Positions 52,323 to 61,763 of a stretch of DNA of 64,000 nt are shown here, piece by piece. Under the pieces are notes generated by a model that did no database searches, was not told the DNA's origin, and was given only the letters and a program-made list of their open reading frames with translations. This DNA is from Cichorium intybus (Eukaryota; Streptophyta; Magnoliopsida; Asterales; Asteraceae). The position numbers were made by a program, and so were the translations under genes. How positions within the stretch are numbered: position 1 is the first letter of the stretch; each line of letters starts with the position of its first letter. Where the stretch lies: assembly GCA_023525715.1 (NCBI GenBank), contig CM042010.1:62237729-62301728 (forward strand). Reading direction: 5' to 3'.

Positions 52323-52634
52323 AATTTTGACCATAAACTTGTAATAACCCATGAGAGACCTTTCTAATAGCCATACTTGGAAGCATCAAACAATCCAGAA
52401 ATTAACTTTAATACCTAACGTACATCTGATCAATGCATAATCGAAGCAACACTCTTCACAGAATAACTTTTGGCCGTTGAAAACGGGACAGGGGAATTTC
52501 CGACCAATTTTATCTAAGCTTCCAAGATTTAATGGGTAGCATTGATTCTCTAACCAATCATCAAACGACCACCAAAGCAAGCAACTCCAATATAGCTATG
52601 AACTTTTAAGAGAAACAGATAACAGAGAACTTGT
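52323..52634. repeat. Direct repeat, copy 2 (312 bp)
   Basis: Partner of 49666-49935; includes the extra 41 bp. The minus-strand frame at 52386-52580 is not recognisable and is not conserved in copy 1. Confidence 0.88.
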
Positions 52635-52639
52635 ACACA

Positions 52640-53428
52640 GCACCAATTTTACCATTTATTTACAGAAAGCATTTCAGAAATAAAGCTTCAAGCCAATTAA
52701 CTTTCCACCAGGATTAACATGCATGCCCCTATTAAATTTTTTGTAAGCTTTACAAGGACCTCAGTTGTTGAAGAGCTGCATAACTCCTGAAATTATCTGT
52801 TGGCCGATGCAATCTTAAACAATCTGTGACTATTTAACCACACCATAAAGAAATGAACTCACACCGAAACTACCCAAACGATTGTTTTAAAGGAGAAAAA
52901 GAAGCCCCATGCAAAGGAAATTGTAGACAACCTAAGAAATTGAAGTAGTTATTTAGGAGGGATGTCGTCTTTAAGTAATTGACCCGTCTTAAGAAAAACT
53001 CCACAAAATTTAGCAGTGATGTGATGACTTCTTTAAACATGAGATTAAAAAACTTAGAAAAAACCTAATGTTAGGGTACAGAGTGAGAGAGGTACAGTTC
53101 TGTCTCAAAAAAGTAGATACAAGATTTTTAATCATTAGGGCTTCCAAACATGAAACCATAGTGGCTTTGCATCAGGAAAATCATCATCTAATTAAATAAT
53201 AATCCCAGAAAGCATGTATAAAAAGATAAGAATCAAAGCATAAAATACAACAAAATCTCAAAATGAAAAAGAGATATTACCGATTCAAAGAAACATTAGA
53301 TTTCTTGGCAAATGGCAATTTCGAAAATCCAAATACTGTATACAGGTCGAGAAACACACATATTAACAGAAATTTCAAGAATGCCTCTAATCATGTACTT
53401 ATGAGGAAAAATATAGAAATTGTGAAGT
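52640..53428. other. No gene recognised
   Basis: Moderately AT-rich, non-repetitive DNA without convincing frames, possibly old host intergenic sequence or an untranslated region. Confidence 0.55.
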
Positions 53429-53931
53429 ATGACTTCAAAATTCAAAGCTAAAACTTCAAATTCAAAGTTGGCATGGCTGCTTATTATCCTTGCAGCCCAT
53501 GTGATGAAGATTTTCTCAAAGATGGCATGCAAGACTTTATTTTAAAATGAGTTTCTTTTCTAATATGGCATGCAAACATTTCCTATAAATAGGATAGGAA
53601 ATCATTTGCAAAAATCATCTCACACCACACCAAAACATCTTCTCTTCTTATTCATCTTCTTATTAATACATAAGAGTTATAAACTCTTTGTATTTTTATA
53701 TTTCTCCAAACCTTTTGTAAACACCACAAAATATAGTGAATTGGTTCTCGGCTTCCTCCGCCCGTGGTTTTTCCCGATTTGGGTTTTCCACGTAAATCCT
53801 CGTGTCTCTATTTTATTTACTTCATTCGTATTTTCGTTGTGATTATTACCGTTTGATAATTTTGATCCCATTCCGCATTGAGCTAATATTGTCTAAAGTC
53901 AATTCAGATCCGTCGTATTTTACAACAATTG

Positions 53932-53943
53932 GTATCAGAGCGT
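53932..53943 (+). other. Copia primer-binding site
   Basis: TGGTATCAGAGC, initiator-Met tRNA type, 50 bp upstream of the gag ATG. Confidence 0.9.
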
Positions 53944-53992
53944 CCGGGTTTTGATATTAGCTTGTTGGGATCATTTTATCAAGTAATAAATC

Positions 53993-54775
53993 ATGTCTTC
54001 GGTGAAATACGATATTCTGCTGCGGGATCGAAATACCCGATTTCCGCTGTGGCAAGTAAAGATGAGAGATATTCTCATTCAGATGGATTTACACAAGGCG
54101 CTCTTGGGCTTCGAAAGGATGCCCAATACATGGACCGAAGAAGAAAAAGAGATGAAAGATCTGAAGGCTTTATCCCAGATTTGTTTGCACTTGTCAAACG
54201 ATGTTTTACAAGATGTTCTAAAAGAAACATCGGCGGCTGCTTTGTGGCTGAAGTTGGAGCAGTTATTGATGACAAAGAGCTTACCGAACAAGTTGCATCT
54301 TAAGCAACGGCTGTTCAATCTCAAGATGATTGAAGGAGGCTCATTAGCTGAACATTTGTCCACATTCAAAGAGTTAATAAATAACTTGGAGAATATGGAT
54401 GTTCAGTATGAAGATGAAGACTTAGCTTTATTTTTGCTGTCATCGTTGCCCGAATCCTACAGCCATTTTCGTGATACGATCATCTACAGCCGTGAAACTC
54501 TTGTTTTAGATGAAGTCTTTACAGCTTTGGATTCTAAAGAGAAGATGAAATATATTACCGGTGGTGGTTCAGATGATGCTAAAGCCGAAGGTTTGAATGC
54601 CAGAGGAAGAACAACAGAGAGAAGTAGAACTTCTCAATCTTCCAACATAACCAAATCCAAATCTAAAGGCAAACGAAAGTTTTGCAACTATTGTCACAAG
54701 AAGGGACATGTGCTTGAAGAATGTTTCAAGTTGAAGAATAAAGAAAAAGAGAAGGCGGCAGCAAATGGTAAATAA
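53993..54775 (+). CDS. Copia Gag (UBN2 plus CCHC zinc knuckle), isolated
   Basis: A 260-residue capsid protein. An N-terminal region with FPLWQVKMRDILIQMDLHKAL is followed by the UBN2 core (about 50-190; AAALWLKLEQLL, KLHLKQRLFNLKM, LINNLENMDVQYEDEDLALF, LLSSLPESYSHF), a basic Ser/Lys linker and a CX2CX4HX4C knuckle at about 229-242 (CNYCHKKGHVLEEC). This matches the gag part of Tnt1/Tork-like copia polyproteins. The frame ends with TAA where the polyprotein would continue into ASTSGEAD, so pol is uncoupled and lost. The gag domain itself looks undamaged. Start chosen at the first ATG after the primer site. Confidence 0.88.
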   Translation: MSSVKYDILLRDRNTRFPLWQVKMRDILIQMDLHKALLGFERMPNTWTEEEKEMKDLKALSQICLHLSNDVLQDVLKETSAAALWLKLEQLLMTKSLPNKLHLKQRLFNLKMIEGGSLAEHLSTFKELINNLENMDVQYEDEDLALFLLSSLPESYSHFRDTIIYSRETLVLDEVFTALDSKEKMKYITGGGSDDAKAEGLNARGRTTERSRTSQSSNITKSKSKGKRKFCNYCHKKGHVLEECFKLKNKEKEKAAANGK

Positions 54776-54802
54776 GCTAGCACTTCGGGTGAAGCCGATT
54801 GA

Positions 54803-54836
54803 CAACGCCTAGTGATATCAAGTATTTTAGGCGTTG
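54803..54836. other. Stem-loop CAACGCCT...AGGCGTTG
   Basis: An 8-bp perfect stem with an 18-nt loop near the junction of the copia fragment and the Athila-like LTR. It may mark the LTR start (TGACAACGCC at 54800). Role unknown. Confidence 0.5.
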
Positions 54837-54990
54837 TTGAGCCCTGTTCTTGATAAAATTATATCAAATATGTCTGGGTATTCTCACTTTTCGTGCCAGG
54901 ACTTGTTTGGAGAAAAAGGATAGAAACAGGGACTAAAAGTGTGAAAAAGGAAGAAGTTGGGAAGGAATGAAAAATCAAGAGAACTCGTAC

Positions 54991-55023
54991 GCGCGCCGCG
55001 GGAATCAACTATGCGCGACGCGG
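54991..55023 (+). promoter_or_regulatory. Paired GC box, N11 spacer (copy 1)
   Basis: GCGCGCCGCGG, 11 bp, GCGCGACGCGG; about 110-140 bp upstream of the LTR TATA box. See also 55080, 57470 and 30185. Confidence 0.6.
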
Positions 55024-55079
55024 GCTTAAGGCGGTGGAACACATTCAAATACCGAAGAAAACGGGAAAAGATAAGTTCG

Positions 55080-55112
55080 CGCGCCGCGGATTTCACTTAT
55101 GCGCGGCGCGGT
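55080..55112 (+). promoter_or_regulatory. Paired GC box, N11 spacer (copy 2)
   Basis: GCGCGCCGCGG, 11 bp, GCGCGGCGCGG, ending 18 bp before TATAAATAG at 55130. The second pair in the same LTR. Confidence 0.6.
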
Positions 55113-55129
55113 TACGGGAAATTTGCAAG

Positions 55130-55138
55130 TATAAATAG
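55130..55138 (+). promoter_or_regulatory. LTR TATA box of element I
   Basis: TATAAATAG directly downstream of the GC-box pairs; likely start of the element transcript about 30 bp later. Confidence 0.6.
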
Positions 55139-55900
55139 ATGCATTTCCAGCCGAAAACCCTAGCAAAGACTGGGTGTAAACATCGACCTTGAAGCTCTTT
55201 GACTCCAGGATTTCATTTCAGCAAGCTCACAATTGGTATTTTATGTTTTTGGATTTAATTTCTTTTTTAGTAGTAAGTAGTTTTGTAGCTAAAGTCTTTG
55301 GGAGTGACAACCACTGACTTTGAGCACTTAGGTTTCTGTTTTAGAAACATTTGGTTACTGTTTTGTGATTGGAATTCAGTTGGTGAATGAAAAGCATTCG
55401 GTTACATTTAATCTTAGCTTTTCGGTGTTTGGATGTTTGTGTTTTGTTTTGATGATTGATTGTGTTTTGGACCTTGTTAGGACTGTTTTTCTTAGCTGAA
55501 ATCAGTAGCTAATTAGGTTATTTGGTAAGCATTAAACCTTGGCTAGTAACTGTTCAACAGGACTTTAACTAGTGGTTAGTTTATGCTTTGCTTGGTTCGG
55601 TTAGTTTGGATGCCTTTGATTGCTTCTGAGTCAGAGATGTACTTCTGATTTCAGAAAGTGACTAGGTCATTTGGACATAGCTTAGCTTGGCTTGAGTGTT
55701 TGATTATTGTCTCATTTGCTAGTGATAGGAAAATAGAAACCAGATCCTCCGACTATAGCTGTGACACTATTAGTTGGTAATCTCTCATCTAGTCTAACCA
55801 CGAAGCTCCTGCGGATCGACCCTGACTACCGCTATACTAGTGTGTGTGTTAGGTTTTCTCTTATTTTTGACCGCATGACGACCGCTGCGATGTCAAATTT

Positions 55901-55918
55901 TGGCGCCGTTGCCGGGGA
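55901..55918 (+). other. tRNA-Asp primer-binding site, element I
   Basis: TGGCGCCGTTGCCGGGGA, complementary to the 3' end of plant tRNA-Asp, five bases after the LTR end TGTCA. This primer is used by Athila-type gypsy elements. Confidence 0.92.
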
Positions 55919-56013
55919 GCTGTGCGCTTAGATTAGGTGATTTGTAGGACTTGGTTTCTTATTTTTGATGTTTGATTTTAGTTGCTGATTTTTGGTATGT
56001 GTACATCCTTATA

Positions 56014-57282
56014 ATGGGTGATTACATGTACCCGGATCAGTATTATGAAGATTATGAAAATCCGGCCGACACCTATTACGAGGATGATTGCTACAATGGA
56101 TCATTCAATGACAATGGATGGCGGACCGAGGAGTCATCTCAGCCTGAGAATTCTGTAACTTTGGCCCAACTTTGGGTATTCATGTATAACAACTACTACG
56201 AGCAGAAGGACCAGGCTGAAGCTCTTGAAAAAGTGCAAGCTTCTTTAGATAGGTTAGAGGAAAGTTGGAAATGTTCACCACCTTCGCCAGAACCAGAGGC
56301 GAGTGATTTTTATACCAATAATAATGTGTGTGAACTTGCATCACCTGAAAATGTGATGGAAGGGCATACACCGTGGGAAAGTCAAGAGACCACTGAGATG
56401 GTCGAAAATGTTGTTGAGGAAGAGGTTGTAGGTGACCATGCTACCTCTGACTCAACAGCTTTTGATATGTTTGATGTTTTTGAAAATGTTAATAATGTTG
56501 ATCTGGTGATGTGTGAACCCATACCATCACCAGACGATTTGATTGATGAGGATGTTGTGGAGGAGGCTGTAAGTGACAATACAGACCCCAGCCCAACAAC
56601 TCCCTAAATTGTTGAAGTTTTTGATATTATTGAGGAAGGGGGTGTAGATGACAACATTACCCCCGACCCTGTAATTTTTGAAAATTTTGAAAAATTTGAA
56701 AATAAGGATCTGATGATGGGTGACTTTGTACTACCATCAGATCAAATAAGTCACTCACTCTTAGTCCCGATCCACCTGTTGGACGATGATCAAGAACTTG
56801 ATGCTGACGAATTAATATTTGAAAATAATAAACATGATTTTATCGCCACACATGATCCATTCATGAATGGAAAATTAGATGTGATCAATACCATCGATGA
56901 GGACATATAGAAGCATCCCGATATGTTGCCTTCCGATCCCATTCGATTGGAAAATTTTTATTGGTACTGCAAGCCAAAATTGCAACCTGAAGATAGCATG
57001 CGAGACACTAGCAACCGAGGTGTGAAACAACTACTGCGAGCGGCACTGGGCGCGCTTCATGTCAAGTCAGTAACCTTGAAGAGATGCAGAAAGAAAGACC
57101 GAGCTTGGAGGTTCAAAGCTACCTCCAAGCATTCACAGGAGTTAATTAGAAAGCAGCAACTGGGCAGTAGCAGGAGAACCAACAAGACACTCGACCCAGG
57201 AAAGTTTGAAGGGCAGTGGGACAACAAAGGGACGGTGGTAACTGAAAATCAGCAAAGGAAGAAGGCATACAATCCACCGTAG
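56014..57282 (+). pseudogene. Acidic ORF of element I, unknown function, two internal stops
   Basis: A single reading frame of about 422 codons broken only by TAA at 56605 and TAG at 56908. The N-terminus MGDYMYPDQYYEDYENPADT is Tyr/Asp/Glu-rich. A predicted helix follows (QAEALEKVQASLDRLEESW). The middle is very acidic with repeated V-E-N/D-x-V-E-E text. The C-terminal part turns basic (DPIRLENFYWYCKPKLQPED, KSVTLKRCRKKDRAWRFKA). I do not recognise a domain; it is not a normal gag. The ATG at 56014 is chosen over 55972 because the upstream codons are hydrophobic leader-like and the next Met starts the acidic region. The lack of frameshifts over 1.3 kb suggests coding use until recently. Confidence 0.6.
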
Positions 57283-57316
57283 CTGTAAAAGGACTCCACG
57301 TCTGGCTGAAGACGTT

Positions 57317-57346
57317 AAACTTAGCGCTTGTTGGGAGGCAACCCAT
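57317..57346 (+). other. Athila-type conserved block
   Basis: TTAGCGCTTGTTGGG followed by AGGCAACCCA just after the ORF. I know this wording from Athila/Tat-like plant elements, where it follows the gag region. Confidence 0.55.
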
Positions 57347-57469
57347 CATGTCATAAGTTAGGATTTATATTTCTTTAAATTAAGTATGAAAATACCTCAA
57401 TCTTTTTGCAGGTACTAGTGGTTTGAAATAAGTGTGGGGTCATTTGAGAAGTTTTGAAATTTTTGAAGT

Positions 57470-57503
57470 CCGCGCCGCGGGTATTTGAATTACGCGACGC
57501 GGG
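57470..57503 (+). promoter_or_regulatory. Paired GC box, N11 spacer (copy 3)
   Basis: CCGCGCCGCGG, 11 bp, ACGCGACGCGG, in what should be the 3' LTR of element I, just before the insertion point of element II. Confidence 0.6.
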
Positions 57504-57511
57504 ATCGTAAA

Positions 57512-60423
57512 TGTTTAGAGATCATTTTGCGATCTCTTTTTGAGCTTTAATGATAAAATTTATCCTTAAACCTAAGACTTTACAATAGTTTTGTGCTTAA
57601 AAACTATGATTTGCGTTAATGTGTGCTTAAAAATTAAAAATTCTGTTTTTAACGTATTTCATCATTTTACGTCGAAAAATGAACTAATTTGTGTGTTTTT
57701 GTTTGCAGGGCTTAACGGAAGAAAAATATATATGTGTGTATTTAATTTATGGGATATTTTATTTCTTAGATTATATTTCTTTTTAAACCAATTATTTATT
57801 CAAAACCCTAAAACCACCATTTTTACCCTAAACCACCAAACCATTTTAGAAAACCATTTTTAATATATTTTTATTTTCTTAACTTTTATAAATTTTTATT
57901 ATTTTTAGCTTAAATTAACTATTTTCTTTAATAGATTGATTTCAATTAATTATTTTTAGTCTTTTTAATTTTACTTTTTAATATAGATTTTGTATTTATT
58001 TTAATTTCGTATTTTAGTTTTTTTTTATTTTTTTTATTTTTTTTATTTTAACCAATTTAAACCTTTTATTTTTCTACCCTTTATATTTTTATCCCTATAA
58101 TTAATAAATATACATATATTTAATTTTTTTTCGAAAATCATTAATAAATAATTTAAATTCGGATTTAATTTTAAAATGATAAAAAAAATATAAAAAATTA
58201 AAAAAATAATAAAAAGACAAGCATGGGGGACAAGGAATAAAGGTGTGGAATTTGTATGCATGCTTGAGGAATTTCTATGATAGTTTTCCAACTTTGACCA
58301 AGACACATTATCTAATGATAATGTTTATGTGTGTTTGTTTGATCGGCCGAGCAAAAAGAAGAAAAGCCAACAAATAAAAAATTCAATACAAGTGCATGTG
58401 TGTGATGTGTTCAAGCCAACAAGAAGAGCCGTTCAAGAAGAAAAAAAAAACGCAAGGCCGCTGCTGCTGTGCTTGATCAATAGCAAGGCAAGAGAGAAGA
58501 AAGAAAATATGCATGTGTGTTGCATGTGTTCATACGTTGAATGCATGCATGAATGAGTCGGTTTCAAAGCTCCACAATCGTGAAGAAATGTAGTGATCGA
58601 GTGTTGATGCTTTCCAAGTCATTTCTCCATGAAGCCATAAATTAAGCAAAAGAAATTTGTGTGGGTTCGGTTATGATAGAAGGAGGTGATTGAGTGTTGT
58701 ATCCAACTCACATTTCCATCAAAGAAGTTAACAAATCAAAAAAAACACATGATGGAGCTGGTAAAGCCATAAACAATTCAAAGGTAATGATATAAATACG
58801 TGAAAGTTTCAGATCAAAAAAAAGGGGAGAGGATACCGAGATACAATCCGATTCATACCTTCTCTTAGATTAGTTTTAGTTTTAGAGTCCGTATCTATTT
58901 TTCTCTCTATTTTCATTAGCGAGTTCAGAAATTTTCAGTGAGTTTTAGAAGTGTTCTTGAGTGTTCTTGATAGTTTGAAGTCATTAAGTCATCCATTAAG
59001 TCATTAAGTTGTAATTTTCGTTTTTGATGTATTTATTAAGTTTGGAGTGAACTGGTTTGTATAATTCGTGTGATGAGTTGAAAGTTGAAGATTTACACGC
59101 TTGAATTTAATAAAAGTCTTCAAAGGTATGATTTTTGTTTATTTTGTTATTTTCTATAATTTTATTTAATTTGTTAGTTATGATTTGTAGAATAATTTTT
59201 GCTATAATTTTGTTAGTTGTAATAATGATGTGTGAGTAGTTAAATATAAGGTTTTGGTTGTAAACGACTAAATGATAGTCTAGTAATTTTATTGGGATTT
59301 ATTTGTTGTAAATATGATTTTTATAAACTGAAATGTAAAATTATATGAGCTTCATGAATTATAAATATTAATCTGTTAGAGTTATTTAAAATCTGATCAA
59401 TTTTAATTTTCATTAATATGTTGATATTTATAAAATTAGTAAACTGAACATTTTGCAATTCATGGTAAGAATGTTTTAATGGGTTTTATAATGTCATATT
59501 AATAATTACTGTAATAATATTTATAACTACCACAGAATTGACAACCTGTGGATTAGAATGTTATTATTGTTAAATATTGATATGATAATTAATTTACCAA
59601 TTGGATGTCTTAACCGAAACAACTTTTGGAGATTTCATTAAACATTGTGTGTTTTTTAAAATTCATTTTTTTTTATAAAAAAACCAACGATTTGTCAAAA
59701 CTGTTAAACACGACAAGGCTCCCAGTATTTCCCAGTACTAGCTAGTGTTTAATAAGATCATTTTTATGCATAGTAATTCTTAGGCACGCGGGGACACAAC
59801 TTGGTTTATCGATAATATTGGTCAGTTTTCAAATTAGCGACAAGGCCCTTAATTTGTAATTTAGTTATTTGGCTATTAGAATTAAATTAGTTTTAGATAA
59901 ATTAAATTATATAATTTAGAGCCGAATAATTAAAATTTAGATTGGTCAGTTTTTTTGATTGCGACAAGGCCCCTAATATTATTGATAAATTATAGGTTGT
60001 GATGTGTTTTTACTAAGTATTTATTATGTGTGAAATGGTAATATTTTTAATTGGTTTAACTTACCGTATAAATTTCATAGCAACAAATAATCCCAAAATA
60101 ATTGTTTAGATTATTATTTAATCAGTTTCCAACCAAAGCCTTATTCGTATTGATATTTGTTAAAAGTTGTGATTGTTTGTTGAATTATTACGTGGTTGAT
60201 TTTTAATTATCATTTGATAAATTACTTCAGTTTATGTTGAAGTTCAAAATACCAAAAACAAAACAAAATCATTTATTAAAATCAAAAGCAATATATTAAG
60301 ATTACGAATCAAATTAATCCTTTCTCTGTGGGTACGATATCTGGTCTTCACCGACTATTATTACTTGTACGATCCTGTGCACTTGCAGGTCGTGTTAAAC
60401 CGAACAGGTTTAAAACCCAAACA
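57512..60423 (+). repeat. Element II 5' LTR, about 2.9 kb
   Basis: Starts TGTTTAGAGATC and ends AACCCAAACA. It contains T-rich stretches and a 90-codon frame at 57591-57863 that recurs at 63374-63646 because the LTR is repeated. The central part, 58200-58560, has short frames of no recognised kind. Confidence 0.8.
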
Positions 60424-60429
60424 AGTTTT

Positions 60430-60447
60430 TGGCGCCGTTGCCGGGGA
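60430..60447 (+). other. tRNA-Asp primer-binding site, element II
   Basis: TGGCGCCGTTGCCGGGGA, identical to the site at 55901-55918, six bases after the LTR end. Confidence 0.92.
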
Positions 60448-60623
60448 AAGGCAATTTAATTGAACGTAAAGTTAATATATTGTGTTTGTTTTATAAAATA
60501 AAAAACAAATTTTTTTATACAATTTAAGCAAAAAAAAAATTCAAAATCAAATCAAAAGTTTTTAAATTTGTTTTAAAATAATTAAAAAATGTAAAATTAA
60601 AAAAAAACACTCTCTATTTTTCT

Positions 60624-61586
60624 ATGTATAATAATAATATCCAGTTTTATAATGAGGCTGATCAGATGCCTAATTTTAATGAGAGTTTTCAAGGATTTAG
60701 TGAACAAAGTGGAATTTCTAATGAATACAGTCCCAGTTATCAATATGGAAACTATCCTAGTTTTCAATATGAAGAGACGAGATGTCTGCAGCATCACGAC
60801 TTTCCTTGGGATAGTCAGCATCAACAAAATCATTTGTATGAGGAACAAAACTCTTACTTTGATCACTATAATCCTTTTCCTGAAAACAATTATCATACTA
60901 AGCATCAATTTTATTCTGATAATTTCCAGCCTTATTTTGAAAGTTCTTACGAGCCAGAACCTGTTACTGAACAAACACAGTTTGAGAAGATGTTAATAGA
61001 TTATATAAAAGATAATAATACACGATTAGATAATTTGCTAAACCAAGTAGAAGAAATGAGTAAGGCATTAACTTCACAGGAGCCCGAGTCATCTTTTTCT
61101 ACCGATCCAAATACTAATGCATATTATGACTATTGTGATGATAGCACTTCTTCGAGTAATTGTGATATTCAGGAGGACTCGTATAGGACAGAACTTGAGC
61201 TTAACGAGACTTTTGAGTCTAAAATCATAGAGGAGTTTAGAGAGTCAGAAAAAGAAGAGGAGATTGTGCCTACTTGTGATGTTGAGGTGTACACTAAAGA
61301 AATTCAAATAGAAACGATTCATGGCTATGAAATTACAACAAATACACCAGATCTTGCTTTTGATATCCAACCACAAGAGGAGGCACAAGTTTTAGGAAAG
61401 AATGTTCTTGACCAACCTTCCAATATGTTTGGAAGTTATTTTTTGAAGGTTGCTATAGAAGAAGATCATGAAGTGCTTAAAAGGGCATCATGTGGAATTT
61501 ATAATGCCATCGTTCAAGCCAAGGAGCACCTCAAGGTACTTGTCCTGGTGAAGGAAAAGGCCTTCGATAGAGCGGGAGTTGGTTAA
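60624..61586 (+). CDS. Acidic Tyr/Asn/Gln-rich ORF of element II, unknown function
   Basis: A 320-residue open frame starting 177 bp after the primer site. Residues 1-115 are low-complexity and rich in N, Q, Y, F, S and H (MYNNNIQFYNEADQMPNFNE, then YQYGNYPSFQYEE). About residues 120-150 can form a coiled helix (FEKMLIDYIKDNNTRLDNLL then NQVEEMSKAL). The rest is acidic (ELELNETFESKIIEEFRESE, EKEEEIVPTCDVEVY) and ends with a more ordered piece (SYFLKVAIEEDHEVLKRASC, GIYNAIVQAKEHLKVLVLV). No zinc knuckle, protease or RT is seen. It sits exactly where gag should be. It could be a highly reduced gag-like protein or a novel accessory protein; I do not assign a function. Confidence 0.65.
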   Translation: MYNNNIQFYNEADQMPNFNESFQGFSEQSGISNEYSPSYQYGNYPSFQYEETRCLQHHDFPWDSQHQQNHLYEEQNSYFDHYNPFPENNYHTKHQFYSDNFQPYFESSYEPEPVTEQTQFEKMLIDYIKDNNTRLDNLLNQVEEMSKALTSQEPESSFSTDPNTNAYYDYCDDSTSSSNCDIQEDSYRTELELNETFESKIIEEFRESEKEEEIVPTCDVEVYTKEIQIETIHGYEITTNTPDLAFDIQPQEEAQVLGKNVLDQPSNMFGSYFLKVAIEEDHEVLKRASCGIYNAIVQAKEHLKVLVLVKEKAFDRAGVG

Positions 61587-61763
61587 CATCATCAGGGAGT
61601 ACTCTTTACTTTTGTGTTGTGTGCTTAATTTGTTTACATTTCAGTAATTTAATTTTGTGTGTGATTATAGTTGCAAATAAAGAGATGACTTAGGATACTC
61701 AGAACACTGATGAGATGAAACAGAGAATTTCGTGAAGGAACCATCATCAGGGAGTTCTATTCC
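61584..61763 (+). repeat. Direct repeat of CATCATCAGGGAGT
   Basis: Copies at about 61587-61600 and 61742-61755, just after the ORF stop. Minor; role unknown. Confidence 0.5.

Larger units (their letters stand above)
53429..54800 (+). mobile_element. Truncated copia element: 5' LTR, primer site and gag
   Basis: A TATAAATAG at 53584-53592, an LTR end ...TTTACAACA, a primer site TGGTATCAGAGC at 53932-53943 and a gag frame at 53993-54775 are in order. The 5' limit is uncertain (a TG at 53429 is the candidate). Protease, integrase, RT and the 3' LTR are absent: the sequence changes into an Athila-like LTR near 54800. A second stop-separated trace, ASTSGEAD, follows the gag stop. Confidence 0.65.
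54800..57511 (+). mobile_element. Athila/Tat-like non-autonomous LTR element I (interrupted)
   Basis: A 5' LTR from about 54800 to 55895 with a TATAAATAG at 55130-55138 is followed by the tRNA-Asp primer site, a single acidic frame (56014-57282, with two stops), the CTTGTTGGGAGGCAACCC block typical of Athila-type elements (about 57327-57346) and a polypurine AAGTGTGGGG at 57430-57439. The start of the 3' LTR is cut by element II at 57512. Internal DNA is only about 1.5 kb, with no gag or pol. The LTR start is uncertain. Confidence 0.6.

Noticed and set aside
49666..52634. Direct repeats as LTRs of a small retrotransposon
   Set aside because: The copies lack TG..CA ends, and there is no primer site or polypurine tract next to them and no target duplication outside.
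57591..57863. 90-codon frame conserved at 63374-63646 as a gene pair
   Set aside because: Both lie in the two LTRs of element II, so the conservation reflects LTR identity; the sequence is T-rich with no family resemblance.
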